Translations under genes and position numbers: made by a program
Assembly (NCBI GenBank): GCA_025642075.2
Contig: JAODUO010001311.1
Location: forward strand, 55,001-119,000
From: Ridgeia piscesae
Taxonomy: Eukaryota; Annelida; Polychaeta; Sabellida; Siboglinidae
DNA: 64,000 nucleotides
Direction: 5' to 3'
Shown: positions 1 through 36,200 of the stretch, in pieces
Numbering within the stretch: the stretch's first letter is position 1
Layout: the number at the start of each line of letters is the position of its first letter
The notes under the pieces: model-generated
Seen by the model: only the letters and a program-made list of their open reading frames with translations
The model's database searches: none
Told to the model about the DNA's origin: nothing

Positions 1-1516
1 ACACTGACTAATAACTATTTCTAACAATATAAATTTTTCTTCTTCTCAAAATGTATACAAACATTATTTTGCATCTTTGTCAATCAGAATGTTTGTGAAA
101 ATGTCAAATGTACTCATTTTGTGCATTGTGTGTCACACCTAGCTGCAATTACTAGCACATTATATGAATCAACTTTGTATATAAAATTATTATTGTTGAC
201 CTCCTTTTAAATCTAAATATTGCCAATAAAATTATTATGCAATTTTTTTAGTCATATTAAGTGATTTAGCTTATTATGTTATAGTAAAAATCACTAAAAA
301 TAAGTGTTTAATGTGTCATTTTTACTAGATAAATATGTTTTATGAAAAGGTTTGTCAGTGATTAATATCAATTTGGAGTAATCAGGATGTAGGCTTAAGT
401 AATACATTCTACATTTATATTCATTTTGTCTATACTATGCATGATCACAGCATAATGGATCATGACATGACAGACATTGCATACAATCTACATAATTCTA
501 TTCAGTGTTTCATGTATGGATCGAGGGTGTGTGAATATTGGTTAAAATGACATCAGCTTCATTTAATGCCATTTGTCAACATTTTGAAATCATCCATGTG
601 CAGGAAGATTATAAGTAATCAACATAAACAGCATTGCAGCAGAAACAGGCAGAAGTGAATGCATGGAGCAAGCTAGCACTAGTGGCCAGAATAGCTTTTC
701 ACTGAAATCTGGATTAGTATGCCAACTTATGTCTGCAAGTACTACTAAAGATTACCTGTTGACAACAAGATTCGTTGACCCATAGCTCACTTGGTCAGCT
801 AAGTGGTCATTTATGCCCAAGGTAGGACCAGTTTGGTGGTATATAAATCAATTGACCATTTTGGTGATATAGATATATTAAAACAATTGGAGTGCAAAAT
901 TAATTGAATGCACAGTCGACTAACTTGCATGGTTATGTCAGCGAGGGTGGGTCTGGGTGCAGAGAATGATGTTTCAACAATTGTTGAACAAAATTCAGTA
1001 TACCCCAGTAATTGGCTGTTAGCTAAACCTTGCATGTTTTTTAAACCAAGCATAAAATAAACAATTCAAAGAAAAAGCCAATAAAAACTGACAGATAAAT
1101 TGTCACTCAAGACACTACTGGTGAATCCTCTGATGCATAATTATACAGTTTAGATATACCGGGGGTAATCATTAAAATGACAATGGCAAAGACCACTATT
1201 CTGTCAAATGTATTTTGTATGATTGGGGTCCTCATTACACTGTGTAAAGTTACATTACAGTCTATGTGCAAAATACATAATAATTCTGTATAGCCAGGCG
1301 TCTAATAACTAAATTTCAACAGCGTGAAAAACATAGGCAGAAAACTAATTCACATAGAGTGTACACCCATGTACATACAATTTAAATATTTATAGACGTA
1401 ATTGAATCAGATTTGACCATTTGTTGCAAATAGCTGTGTACCCTGGAATCCTGGCAGTTAGAAACATTCTGAGATAGTTTCCGCTGGATGGCCACATGCT
1501 TTGGACTGGCATCCAC
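1..1516. other. AT-rich upstream DNA, nothing recognised
   Basis: No open frame with recognisable protein features and no repeat array was seen on either strand. A gene ending or starting outside the window cannot be excluded. Confidence 0.5.
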
Positions 1517-1519
1517 TAA

Positions 1520-2129
1520 AGATGCGTTCACACCTCCATTTTAAAACGTTTTAACTAAAACGGTTGAACTAATATGGTAGGAAATGACACATGTGAACGC
1601 GATTTAGCGCTAAAACGGTTTAACTAAAATGGTTTAACTAATCCACTTCAGTAGGTGGATTAGCTAAACCGTTTTAACTAAAACGTTTCAAGTTGCACAT
1701 GTGAACGTAAGCGGATTAGCTAAACCATTTTAACTGTTGTAGGAAATATGGTCCGATGATCGTGTGCAATCGGACTTGGAAGGCACCGACCGAAATGTTA
1801 CAATATATCGACGCATTGCCGATTGTTTTGAATGGTGTGCTGGCCGAGGAGTGGGGAGGCGGGGGCAGGCATGACCAGAAGGTCAGAACAGAAGGCAGAA
1901 TCCTGCCGTGCAAAAATAAAGAGTCGGCAGCAAGCGACGTCTTCTGTCTGATGCTGTCATTGTAAATAAAGGGAGTCATTGTAAATAAAAGCCAAGTATG
2001 GTATCATCAGCCCTTTTGCTATGCTTCTGCGTTAAAACGGTTTAGCTGTTGTACGTGTGAACGATCCCAATTTCCAAGCATAAACCGGTTTAACTAAATC
2101 GTTTTAATTCTTGAAGTGTGAAAGTAGCT
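1520..2129. mobile_element. PIF/Harbinger-like non-autonomous DNA element
   Basis: The left end AGATGCGTTCACAC (1520-1533) and the reverse complement of the right end, AGCTACTTTCACAC (2116-2129), match at 11 of 14 positions. Both ends are flanked by TAA (1517-1519 and 2130-2132), which fits the TWA target duplication of PIF/Harbinger elements. Inside are several degenerate, partly inverted copies of a motif like AAACGGTTTAACTAAA. A central block (about 1740-2010) is unrelated to the motif and contains only short open frames. No transposase was recognised. Confidence 0.6.
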
Positions 2130-2319
2130 TAAGCCTTACTGTTAGATTCACAGCAGCACTGTCACATGTAATCATTATGTGCTGTTGTTTTCCCAGAGTA
2201 AAGTTATGGTCGAGGTGGTAGGGTGGGCTGAAGCACTGAAACCATGATGTCACACTATGTGAATCCGGGGGCATAGCCACCCAGAATTATTTTTAAAACT
2301 ACCTTAAAAATCGTGCAAT

Positions 2320-2460
2320 CTAAAGGGTGTTTTAGCCTGTACCCTGTGAAATAGATAGAAAACAAATGCGCAACTACAAGGTAGCAGCATGTGAACATGT
2401 TTATAGCGAGAAATAGCTATGAGGTGGCAATTTTGAGCGAGGTGGTTTATCAGCCAAGTG
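2320..2460 (+). repeat. Dispersed repeat, copy related to 41120-41290
   Basis: The block around AAATAGCTATGAGGTGGCAA (near 2413-2432) and its left flank (CATGTGAACATGTTTATAG) resemble the reverse complement of about 41120-41290 in a PDIA5 intron. No termini or target duplication were found, so the element type is unknown. Confidence 0.4.
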
Positions 2461-2995
2461 ACCCAGGTTGGTCATCATATAGCAGGGGAAACACTGCTAT
2501 CCAGCTAAGTGGAGATGACTTATAAATAATGTCACATCAATTTGGATTTAAGCCTAAACATGGAATGAAGCTATGTGCAGGAACTACTTAGATCTTATAA
2601 TAAGCACAGTTCAGAATGTCGCATTTGTTTACTGTCTCATACAACTAGTCATTTCTTCCACAGACCAGATACTTATTTCTAACCTGACCTTTACTGCCAT
2701 GGTGCTTGTCATTGTTGAGAAGATCCATAATGACAATATATGATGTATTTGGACACAGAAATAATTAAATTACCAGAACTGTCTGAAAATATACAGATAA
2801 AAAGACTTATAAAATAAAATATACAGATAAAAAGCTTCCAGAAATACAAGTATTCATGCAGACACAAAATAATAGAATATGTAAAAAGTATACATTGTTA
2901 AAGGGTATAACAGTTTTTTTTAGTAAACGTTTAGGGTGTCTGAGTACAGTGGCTGAATATAATCGTTACGGTAGTTCTTTTCTGTCATCAGTGAA

Positions 2996-3086
2996 CAAGA
3001 TAAGACTGTCAGTGTCACTAACAAGACAAGACTGTTAGTGTCACTAACAAGATAAGACTGTCAGTGTCACTAACAAGACAAGACTG
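2996..3086. repeat. 26-bp tandem repeat, about 3.5 copies
   Basis: Units alternate between AAGATAAGACTGTCAGTG and AAGACAAGACTGTTAGTG, each followed by TCACTAAC. No coding role is seen. Confidence 0.75.
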
Positions 3087-3747
3087 ATCATTTGATGCAC
3101 AGCACAGTCCCCAACATTGATAGCCAGGTTGTTAGTTATTACACCACACTCAATGCCTCATTGAACTCTTATATCAGGCACACCCTGTAGAACGGTTACG
3201 CAAGCCTCTCGTGACGGTTTACATCAGTTGATTGCAGTAATGTCACAATTCCTGTAATTAGGCAGCAGATTCACCAGTGCTCCTGAACATCACTCGTTGG
3301 CACATTGCCACGCCCATCAGTAATTAGGCTCTCAAGTGAGTTGTTCATTAGAGGCCCAAAACTAGTTCTACAGGTGAGCTGGGGATGCAATAATGGACAG
3401 CATCAGTGGCACAGAGCTACAGGTAATCTGTGATGACGTTAAATATAAACCACAGTGGCCTACTTGCACCTGATGCTGTTAGTGGCTTTGTAGGTACACT
3501 AGGTAGGTGTGTATACGTGTTCAGTGTGTTGCTTAAATAATTATTTGCTCTGTTGGGGAAGGCTAGTTTTGGTAATGTTCTTGCTTTTACAAGTGCCTGG
3601 TGCATACTAGGCGGACCTTGCAGGACTTCATTACGTATTATGTAAATCAATACTTAGTACTGGATGTAGACAAATGTAGACACCATTTAGTTAGGGAGTT
3701 AGGCAGTACTGTTATCCTCAGCTAAACAAAAAAATCTAGCATAGCAT

Positions 3748-4160
3748 GCATTGCCTTTGACAGAATTATGGAGTGATCTTCCACACGATATGCACCAATG
3801 CAACTCTTTGCACCAGTTTAAAACACTTCTAAAGATTCATTTATTCAAACGAGCATTTTATTCATGAACACTGGCTTTCATTTAATGTTGTCGTTGATTT
3901 TACTTTTGATGTTTTTATTATTTATTTATTTATTATTTACTTTTTATCCGGTGCCTTTTTTATTATCTTAAATTTATAGTTCTTTCAAATATACATTTTT
4001 AATATAATTTTATTTCTTAATGATTATTTAATTGGATATTTGGTGCCATGTTTTTGTAATGTTGAATTTGTTTAGTGTTATTTCAATGTATTGTACCTGT
4101 GCCTTCGAACAGGATAACCTGGAATATTGATGCTATATAAATGCTTTATTATTATTATCT
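3748..4160 (+). mobile_element. LINE 3' end relic (CR1/L2-like)
   Basis: From 3748 a plus-strand frame reads like the C-terminus of a CR1/L2-type reverse transcriptase: TELWSDLPHDM, then HQFKTLLKIHLFKRAF, and a stop at 3865-3867. A short AT-rich 3' UTR follows and ends in GCTATATAAATGCTTT and a TTA microsatellite, a common tail for this group. The copy is severely 5'-truncated. Confidence 0.6.
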
Positions 4161-4917
4161 GTAGCAATAATATGCTTGGAAAATCCAAACACAACATAAC
4201 CGAAGGATTTAGCATTTTCTTTGTCATGTTCAGAGCAAAACAAATCAACAGAATGATGGAATTGCTAAGTAGGATCTGCAGTATTAAAAAGATAGTATTT
4301 TTGATACTACAAAATGAAAGTAAAGGCACGTTGTTGTAAACTTTATGAATTTTTGTCGTGCTATCTTACTACTTGGAGTACGATGTACACTGTAGTAGGT
4401 TCCAAAACATTGGCCAAAATGGGAACAAAAAGTAGAATCTGCTGAATGAAGCTGTCTGGGATTTCTTGCTGTGTGAGCTTTGGACACAGGTGTGTACCGG
4501 GGTAGTGAGTAGGTTGCTTGAATGAAACTGCTCGACAGGAAATTGTAGAGATCTTGAAATAATGTGATGTTGCATCGGGTGCCAGTGCAGGGATTTTACA
4601 AATGGCACTGCGTGAGAAAAACAAGGAGATTGTGTAACTAACCTTACATTTTAGACAGCAGTATATCACATGAACCTCGGCTCTTTTGACCGCCAGTTCG
4701 TTGTTTTACCACAAAGCTACAATGTTTGTTGTTAAAGTTTCATTGTGAGATTATAGCATAATTATTACTTGGTATATGTTTCAGGGTCTCAGTGATGCTT
4801 TGCTGCAATAATGGTCACACACAGTGACCCCTAGTGTGCATTACCTGCACTAGACAAGTGAACTTGTGGTGAAATCTGTAAACAGTCGTGTGACGATATC
4901 GCGTCGAGAGGGAAACA
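4161..4917. other. DNA upstream of the DCLK start codon
   Basis: This would contain the DCLK promoter and 5' UTR if the first coding exon is also the first exon. No TATA box or initiator could be assigned with confidence. The start codon at 4918 is preceded by a short purine-rich stretch (GAGAGGGAAACA). Confidence 0.4.
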
Positions 4918-28106
<23,189 letters not shown>

Positions 28107-29201
28107 GGTAGCCCTCCCCTGGTGGGAATGGAAAGACTTGACTGTAGTGGTGCCACCTGGTGGAAATGTCTAGAGTAGGATGTAGAGCTACCATCTGGTG
28201 AGATTGCAGTGTGGAACATTTCTGCTGTTTAGGAAACAGATTAGAAGCACAGCTGTATTTGTGCGTTGGCGAGACACCTCACTATTGTTAAGAATTGGAT
28301 GTGCTGGTGAGTAATACCTAGTTAAAGTCATGACATTTCTGGTTATGATCGTTTTTATCCTGTGATAGTGTGTAAATGAGTGACATTCTATGTAATTGTT
28401 GACTAAATATACATCATAATTACTTTCTTGATTTGTTCTCATGAACCAGTAGGAACATTTTATAACCTAATGGATTCCCTGTAATAATTATAGTTATGAG
28501 CCATTCAGTTTTCTTCTAATTTCTAATCATGTAGCATATGAAATGTTATTCTACAACATCAGTTTTATAATGACCAGTAACCATTATTGGCTGCAGTTTT
28601 ATTTTTAAGAAAATATTTTATCATGTTTCAGATTTTCAAATCTTATTTGTTGATGTTGCATTTTTTTAAATAAATAACTCAGTAATGATTTAATTGAGGA
28701 CGATCCTTTAAAATATAATGGCAGTTAATAAATTCATATAATGAGTCGAGAAAGTTAATTTAAATGAGCTAATAAGATGCCCATGTCTCGAGATAATACC
28801 AGTATATAAATGTTGGAGGTTGAAATCTAATTAGTTTACTAACCACAACAGAAACACATGAAAGTATAATTTATTTATTGAACCATTAGTCAGATCTACA
28901 GCAACAAAATGTTGTAAATTTGACAAGTCAAAGATATTTATCTGGGCTGTGTGTGTACTACTGTGTAAGTGTATTCTTGATCTGTTACTTGCATGAAGCA
29001 AAGCTGTGATATAGCATAATGTAGTATATCTTTACAGCCAGGGTGCCTGCTCTTAGGGTTTATTTTGTTCATTTAATGTATGTTGGAGGTTTACTGCCTG
29101 CCAATTTGTGTTTAGTTACTTTATCAAGTTTGGAACAATATTTGCAATTTGAAAGATTCTACAAACAAAAGATGCAGATGGTAAACAAAACATCCTGTTT
29201 C

Positions 29202-29278
<77 letters not shown>

Positions 29279-29295
29279 GATTAAGAAAGTAAGTA
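29202..29295. repeat. AAGT tetranucleotide repeat
   Basis: About 20 units of TAAG, degenerate at the right edge. Confidence 0.95.
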
Positions 29296-31591
29296 CATAT
29301 ACCTGTTACAAATGACTGCTCTGCAGTTTTGGGCACAGGAGCAGGCATCGTTTAATTCTTTAACATTTCTGAAAGTTGATGAACTGTGTGCATTTTACTG
29401 CTTGTTGTAGTATTCAGGGTAGTATTATTGGGGAGTCTTGCCTTGTTGATTTCATAGCTGAAACGCTGGGAACTAAGACTTTTGGTGCCCTGCGTGAGTT
29501 TAAAATGTCTTGATACAGATGTGTTGTAATGTAACCATGAATGCTATAATCCATCCAGGGACTTTGCGGGGTAAACTCAATGGGAGTTGTTACAATTATC
29601 ATATTATATTTATGCACTAATACATGCCTTAAATTGCTACTGGAATTTGTTTTATTATAATTTGTTATCAGTGTATGCAATACACCAGCCACTACAAGAA
29701 TGGTTTACAGTTAAGGTTTTGTTTGACAAAACAAGATTTTAAAATTTACCTGGTTTTATCAAATGTTGATTGCGATTCTGTAAATGTTATTATCGTAATC
29801 TTGACTGCATTTAATATGCAACCCGAATGTCAGTGCACTTATGTTATCATTATGAATTATTATTCACATGGTCTGTGTTAGCCTAATTTAAATGTGGCTG
29901 TTGTTATGAATTGTTTTTAGTTGTGTACAAATGTACTATATACACCAGTACACACGGTATTTATATATGAAACGTTTTGATTTCTTACTGTGATTAATTT
30001 AGTCTATACTTTCATGCACTTTATACATAATTTATGCTATATGTAATTTATAGTTTCTTGCTGTGATGAACTGTTTGTTATTCTGTAGTGTGCGCATCTG
30101 ATACATCTGTACTTATTATTTGTACATCATGGCATCTTTCTATTTATGGACAGCTGAACACCATGACCAATACAGACTTGAAATGTTGTCCCAAGTGAAA
30201 AGTGAACCGTATGTAATATGGTCATTTTGTTAGACTATACCTGCCAACTTTTTTAATTTGGTAATCCAGAAGAATTTTACAGAAAACTGCAAGATCCAAT
30301 TACACAGAGTTGGCAGATATAGGTTAGACAATATTCAACATATGTATTTGTGATAGATGTGGTTATTTCCAAGATTCAATTTGATTTAGTGAATATTCTC
30401 TGTATAAGAATCTGACAGTGCATCCCATGGCCATACCATCCATTCTGGGAATGGCAATTGGTATTTCTGATAAGTAACAAATGTCTGTTTTTGAGCATTT
30501 TATGTGACATTTTGCTGTAACTCAATGGCTGCATTGTACAGCAATAGTTTCTCCGGTTTTTGTTTTAAAATCCAGATTGTATCTTTTGAATTATGGTGAT
30601 TAGTAATTGTAATGAAGAACCTGAAAAGTGATTGGACAGTTGTTGCAGGTTGTTAGGTATGAAGTGGATGTAGTATTTGGTTTTATTTCTAAGCGATCAT
30701 GATACCGTCCACTCTGAAATGTTCTTTTCATTCATGAAAAGTGGCATAATATATTGTGTAATCATGAGTGAGTACTTATAAACAGTAATCAAAACAGTTA
30801 CATTTTATGTTGATAGTCCAGTAGTTGGTAGAAACATAAACACACATCGCCTACATTTCATATGCACAATAGAACTGAATGCATAATGGTTTTAATACAC
30901 ACTTCTTAGTTAACTTAGTTTGATGAATGTACATATTATTTGTAAGGAATATTACCTGAAATATACATTAACTGATCTGAGTTTGTGAAACTTCATTAGG
31001 TGGAAAACACTAATTTCGCTAGAATATCTTACAGAAGAAAATTCACAACTGATCAACATTCTGAACTAACCGGCTGTATTTACTTGTGATGCGTCTTCAA
31101 AGGTATTAATTTATATTTATCAATGTCCTGTTACAGTTTTGTTTAGCATTTGATGAAACTACTACTGTAGCATATGTTACTATATAACATGAAAATATTG
31201 GTGTCCAAAATTGGATAAGAGCTAATATGAAAATGGTTTCAAACTAATTTATCATTGTGGCTTCCCTGATACAAACCAGGTAATAGGTATAGTAAAAGTT
31301 GCATCTCTGATGTTGCGACTGTGTAACCGAACCCCTTGTATTATTATTCAATAAAACTGTTTCCAAATATTGTATGTTGTTATTGTTGTTATCGTTTATA
31401 TTTGATTTTACTAAACGTTTTATTATATTTATTAATGCTATTTATCTTCTTTTATAATTTATATTTTGTATTGTATTTTGTTATTTTTATAACATGATGC
31501 TGAGGAGATGGAGAAAGGCAAGGTGAATCTAGCAGGGAAGCACCACCATTAAATGACAGTGATGACGAATGCTTTTATCATATAGATCATG

Positions 31592-31978
31592 ACCTCTGTA
31601 AATATTGTGATGTTGTTCTAAGTTGTCTTGCAATCAATCACCTCTGTAAATATTGTGATGTTGTTCTATGTTGTCTTGCAATCAATCACCTCTGTAAATA
31701 TTGTGATGTTGTTTTATGTTGTCTTGCAATCAATCACCTCTGTAAATATTGTGATGTTACTCTATGTTGTCTTGCAATCAATCACCTCTGTAAATATTGT
31801 GATGTTGTTTTATGTTGTCTTGCAATCAATCACCTCTGTAAATATTGTGATGTTACTCTATGTTGTCTTGCAATCAATCACCTCTGTAAATATTGTGATG
31901 TTGTTCTATGTTGTCTTGTGATCAATCACCTCTGTAAATATTGTGACGTTGTACTATGTTGTCTTGCAATCAATCACC
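31592..31978. repeat. 48-bp minisatellite, 8 copies
   Basis: The unit is CCTCTGTAAATATTGTGATG, then TTGTTCTATG, then TTGTCTTGCAATCAATCA. Copies with TTGTT alternate with copies with TTACT, a sign of two-unit duplication. Because 48 is a multiple of 3, an open frame with a 16-residue repeat runs through it; this is not taken as a gene. Confidence 0.95.
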
Positions 31979-33254
31979 TGGGCATGCACTTACACTTGTC
32001 TCGACTTCCACTGTTTTTTGTACCAATATAGTCGGTGCACAATTTTAAGGTAGTCCTTTCTCGCAGTATTACAGTCGTAATGATGACAACTGTTAAAAAA
32101 CTGCAAGACATATACTTAGCTTTATTCAAAACCAGTTTGCATTGCTAACATGGATGAGCTATAGGAGACAAATCCTTTAAAAAAATGTAAAAACTTGCAT
32201 GTAGTGACAATGGCATTTCTAGTACAGCTGTACGTACCGCGGTAACCAGTGTTCAATTATCCACATTACTTAAAGGATGCAGTTTGTACATTTGAACTAT
32301 TGTTACTACAAAAACATATCTAAAATGTTATGAAATGTTATAGAAAATCTTTAAAAAATTCAGTAGTTCTGTAAACAAAATATGGCATTAAACATTCTAT
32401 AGAATTATATAGAATTAAAAAAAAGTGTGGCATTAAATGTCCTGTATAATTATACTGAATAGTTTATGGAATCCTGCATAATTTATGTTGCCACTTCTAT
32501 TTAAATAGGATTCTGTAGAATATCTAGATCATTTTAGGGCCATATTTTTAAATAGAATAATAGTTTAACAAACATAAAAAAATCAGGGATTCCATTGTAA
32601 TGAAAATACTGTTTTCACTTGTTGGCCAATCTGGGCAGTGGAGAAAAACTTCCAGTTTGCTCAAACAAGCCAAGTTGCTTAGTACTATTAAAATGTTAAC
32701 CTTGTACAGTATATATCCACCCATTTTGAAATCAAAAACATCATGGTTGTTTCGTTGCATGTCCGTGAATCAGCAGGTGGCAGCACTGCTATTTCTTACG
32801 GCAGCAAGTGCTTCCACCTATTGGATATCCAGAGTTGCTCTCTTGAACTTGCGCTGTAGTTGGCATTTAAGCTGTTAAATGCGTATTATTTGTTTTATAC
32901 ATTAACTCAAACTTTGTTCAAGGTTTGCTTAACGTCTTAGAATTGCCATGTAGTTCTGAGATCCGTTTATAAGTCCGTAATATAGTTTTTAAATATTTAC
33001 CAAAAATTTAAATAATAATCTATAGACTAGTATAGTATATACATTTTTATTTCTTCCTACTAATCCGAATCTGGAATACAAAACAAACACAATTAACACA
33101 GAAAGCGAATAATGTACGGTAGTAATAATAATGCATCCCTCGTGACACCGCTGTTTTTGTCTTAAATACTTTAAAAAAATTACCATCGGCTTGGTTTTAC
33201 ATCATGCAGACTACAGACTCACTAGCGGAAGTTGCTAAATACGCAAGCTTCACG

Positions 33255-33262
33255 TGACGTGG
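33255..33262 (+). promoter_or_regulatory. UPRE-type site upstream of PDIA5
   Basis: TGACGTGG, the consensus of the XBP1/ATF6-bound unfolded-protein-response element, overlaps a CACGTG E-box (33251-33256) and ends 7 nt before the PDIA5 ATG. PDI-family genes are known targets of this pathway. Whether it lies in the promoter or in the 5' UTR depends on the unknown transcription start. Confidence 0.5.
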
Positions 33263-33269
33263 CGTAGTA

Positions 33270-36200
33270 ATGGAGGTGCATGTGTTGTTGGTCGTGCTGG
33301 TCTGTTGCTTGGTAAGTTTTTAATGTTTTTTATGAAGTACCAACATGCTATTTTGCTATTTATTGTGTTACAATACTTAGACGATGACTAGGTTACAATG
33401 TGGTTTTGCAAAGACGCCGCGTTTAGGGCGCTGACCCAAGTGCATGGATACCGGCTTGCCCCGTCAGTGTCATTCATTCATTCAGTTCGCTGTGTGTAAC
33501 TGTTGTGTAACTGTGTTGGAATGGGCTGTGACCGAGTTTCACAAGTTCGCAGACTGTTGAGCCACTGTTGCTACCGCTCACATGGTAACTTGTGAATTAA
33601 ATAATTAAGGATAATTTTATTGTAGACCGTACCCACTGGCAGAATTTCTTTTGCAAATTACAGAATTCTTTGCAATCGAGGCATACCTCGGCTCGAGGCA
33701 GGCTTTTTTCACATACAGTTAATGTTTTATTGTAACTGTGATACACAGTGTCTGTTGGCGTTAGCTTGATGGACTATGCCATTAGTATAATTTTTAAATT
33801 ATAATAATTGTTACTGATCAGAACCATGTCATATTTTGTCTCATAACCCTGCAGATAGGGTAGTCAGGTCTGTTCACTTGATCTTAGTCCTTACCGTTGG
33901 TTTGATTCTCCTTTTAAATAATGAAACTAAACATTTGGTGTCTGGTAACAACTCAGTTAAAACAGCCTGATAGGTGTCTTCAACATGATCCGTTGACACC
34001 AAAGATTTACTCACTGACACTCAGTAATTATCTGCACTAGGCCTAGGGTTAAAAATGGAGGCCTTAAAAATAAGGTCCTCGGCCCCATGTTTATGAAAAA
34101 ACAGGGTCCCTACAGCAAACATAGTCTCAAACCTCCAAGGCCTAAACACAAACATAAAATGGGTTTCTCATTGTAGTTTTGTAGGTATACATAAGCAAGC
34201 ATACATGTATAGAAAGCAATCAGTATAAATTTTATGATTGACACAGATTTAAAATTAAATTATACTGTATTTATAATGGTTGTATCATGCTCACACCAGT
34301 TTATCTTTCTCAAACTTCAGCCAATTGTTCTCTGAGAGTGAGTCTTTTTTGTCTCTTCTTATCTTCTGGCAATGTCACCGACTCACCATGTCAACAACAG
34401 TCATTCTACCTTGTTTCCTCATTAGCTATCTGAAGTGCTGATGACAGTAGTGGTTGGCGGGACCATTTCGCCATTGCAACATTTTTGTAATTTAGACATA
34501 TCATATTTTTTGGTAGACAATCTATCTTATGAATTCGATTTACGTGGGCCTAGACATTTGAGCAAGCACAACATTTCAATTGATGAAACTTGAAAAAAAT
34601 CGCAGCGAACATTGCGGGATTGTGAAATTCATTCAGATTTGTCACCTGTTCCCTTTTCTCTTTCTGACTATGACATGCTAGAGTTGGTTATCGGCTGATG
34701 TTCCATCGCTTTCCTGGACTAGATGGTATGTGTATTGTTGTCACTATAGTCTGCATGGTAGAGCAATCAGTAATCAGAATACAGCTGTATGACTAAGTAG
34801 CATAGCACCTCTGCAGCATCATCATTACTACAAGTTGACTCCAGGCCCTTCTGCAGGATCAACATTTCTGCCAGTCACACATGTTTTTTGGTGGACACGT
34901 AGGTGTTAACTCATACATACAAACCAGTTAAGATGTGCTTTATGACCTGAAATAATCTACAAATACAAGTGTGACACCCATTTTCAAGCCTTATCTGACA
35001 CTATCTATGACTTGTTTACCCGTCCACCAATAATATGACTCATCACCAACAGGTTTTACCTGTCCAAATGACAGGTAGACGGGCCCCTGTATAAAGCTAT
35101 GCTGGAGAACATACAATAGAATGCAGAGATCTTGTGTGTCCTATGTGGTCACTGTAGTGCTTTTTTGCTACTTAGACAATTTTATGTCATGCCCACAACC
35201 TCCACTTTTCCCTGGACAGTGAAGTTCACTGTTTTGTGTCATCTCGATCCAGGCTTACAGTTGTCAGTGTATGGTATGTAGTTGACTGTATAGCTCTTCA
35301 TCCTGCAGTCTTCAGCAGGGCTTTATGCAGGATAACATTATTGCCAGTCACACATGTTTTGGTGGTCACATGGATGTTAACTGTTAAGCAAGTTTACAAA
35401 CTTTCAAATGTGCCTGATGACCTAAAATGGACTACAAACACACATGTGACACCATTTACACTCACTTTCAAGGCATAACTAACAATATCTATGGTTTTGC
35501 AAGAAATTTTTTGCTCCTTCATTTTTTACCCATCCACCCATATTTCTACCCATCCATATTTGTTTTTACCCGTCCAAGTGATGGGTGGACGGGTCTCTAC
35601 ATAAAGCTATGGTCTGCAGTTGGTTAGCAGTCCAAAATTAGGGATTTACTATAAAGTTTCAAAAATAAGCAAGTGAGGATCTGACCTGCGTGTCTGGTCA
35701 GGTGGAGGAAAGGGTTGGCAGTGCGTGATGTTGTAGTGGTTAGCATGCCCACCTGATATGCCGGCGCCCTGAGTGCAGTATCCAGACCAGGCTGACAGTG
35801 ACATGGTATATTTGAGGTAAAAACCTGGCTCTCAACATTGGAAAACTGTGTATCAGACTGTATCACTTGTGGCTTTCAAGTTCATTTCAATGTTAAATCT
35901 CAATTTGGGACATAAAATAGCCATTGACTGAGGGTGACAATTGACAGTCTCCCTGGGAGGGAACACCCTCAGTCACTCAGTGCCAGCATAACAATGTCGG
36001 CTTGGTGGTAGTGTTCTGAAAAAGGCTGTTTGTTGAAAGTAAGATGAAGATCATAACTTTGTAATCATAAAATGTACATACAGATTTGTCAGTTAATAGA
36101 ACTTTGCCAAATGCTGGACACAACTAGAAATATAATTAAAAAATAATGGTAGAAAAACAGTTATTGAATAAAACAGATGCCTGAAGAATGGACGGGAATA

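Larger units (their letters stand above)
28107..33269. other. DCLK 3' UTR and intergenic DNA
   Basis: Candidate poly(A) signals AATAAA occur at 28669-28674, 28727-28732 and 31350-31355; the real 3' end cannot be chosen. The region holds an AAGT tetranucleotide array and a 48-bp minisatellite (listed). No further gene was recognised. Confidence 0.55.

Noticed and set aside
31628..31921. 97-codon frame with a 16-residue repeat
   Set aside because: The 48-bp minisatellite is a multiple of three and lacks stops in one frame; no start context, no flanking coding signal.
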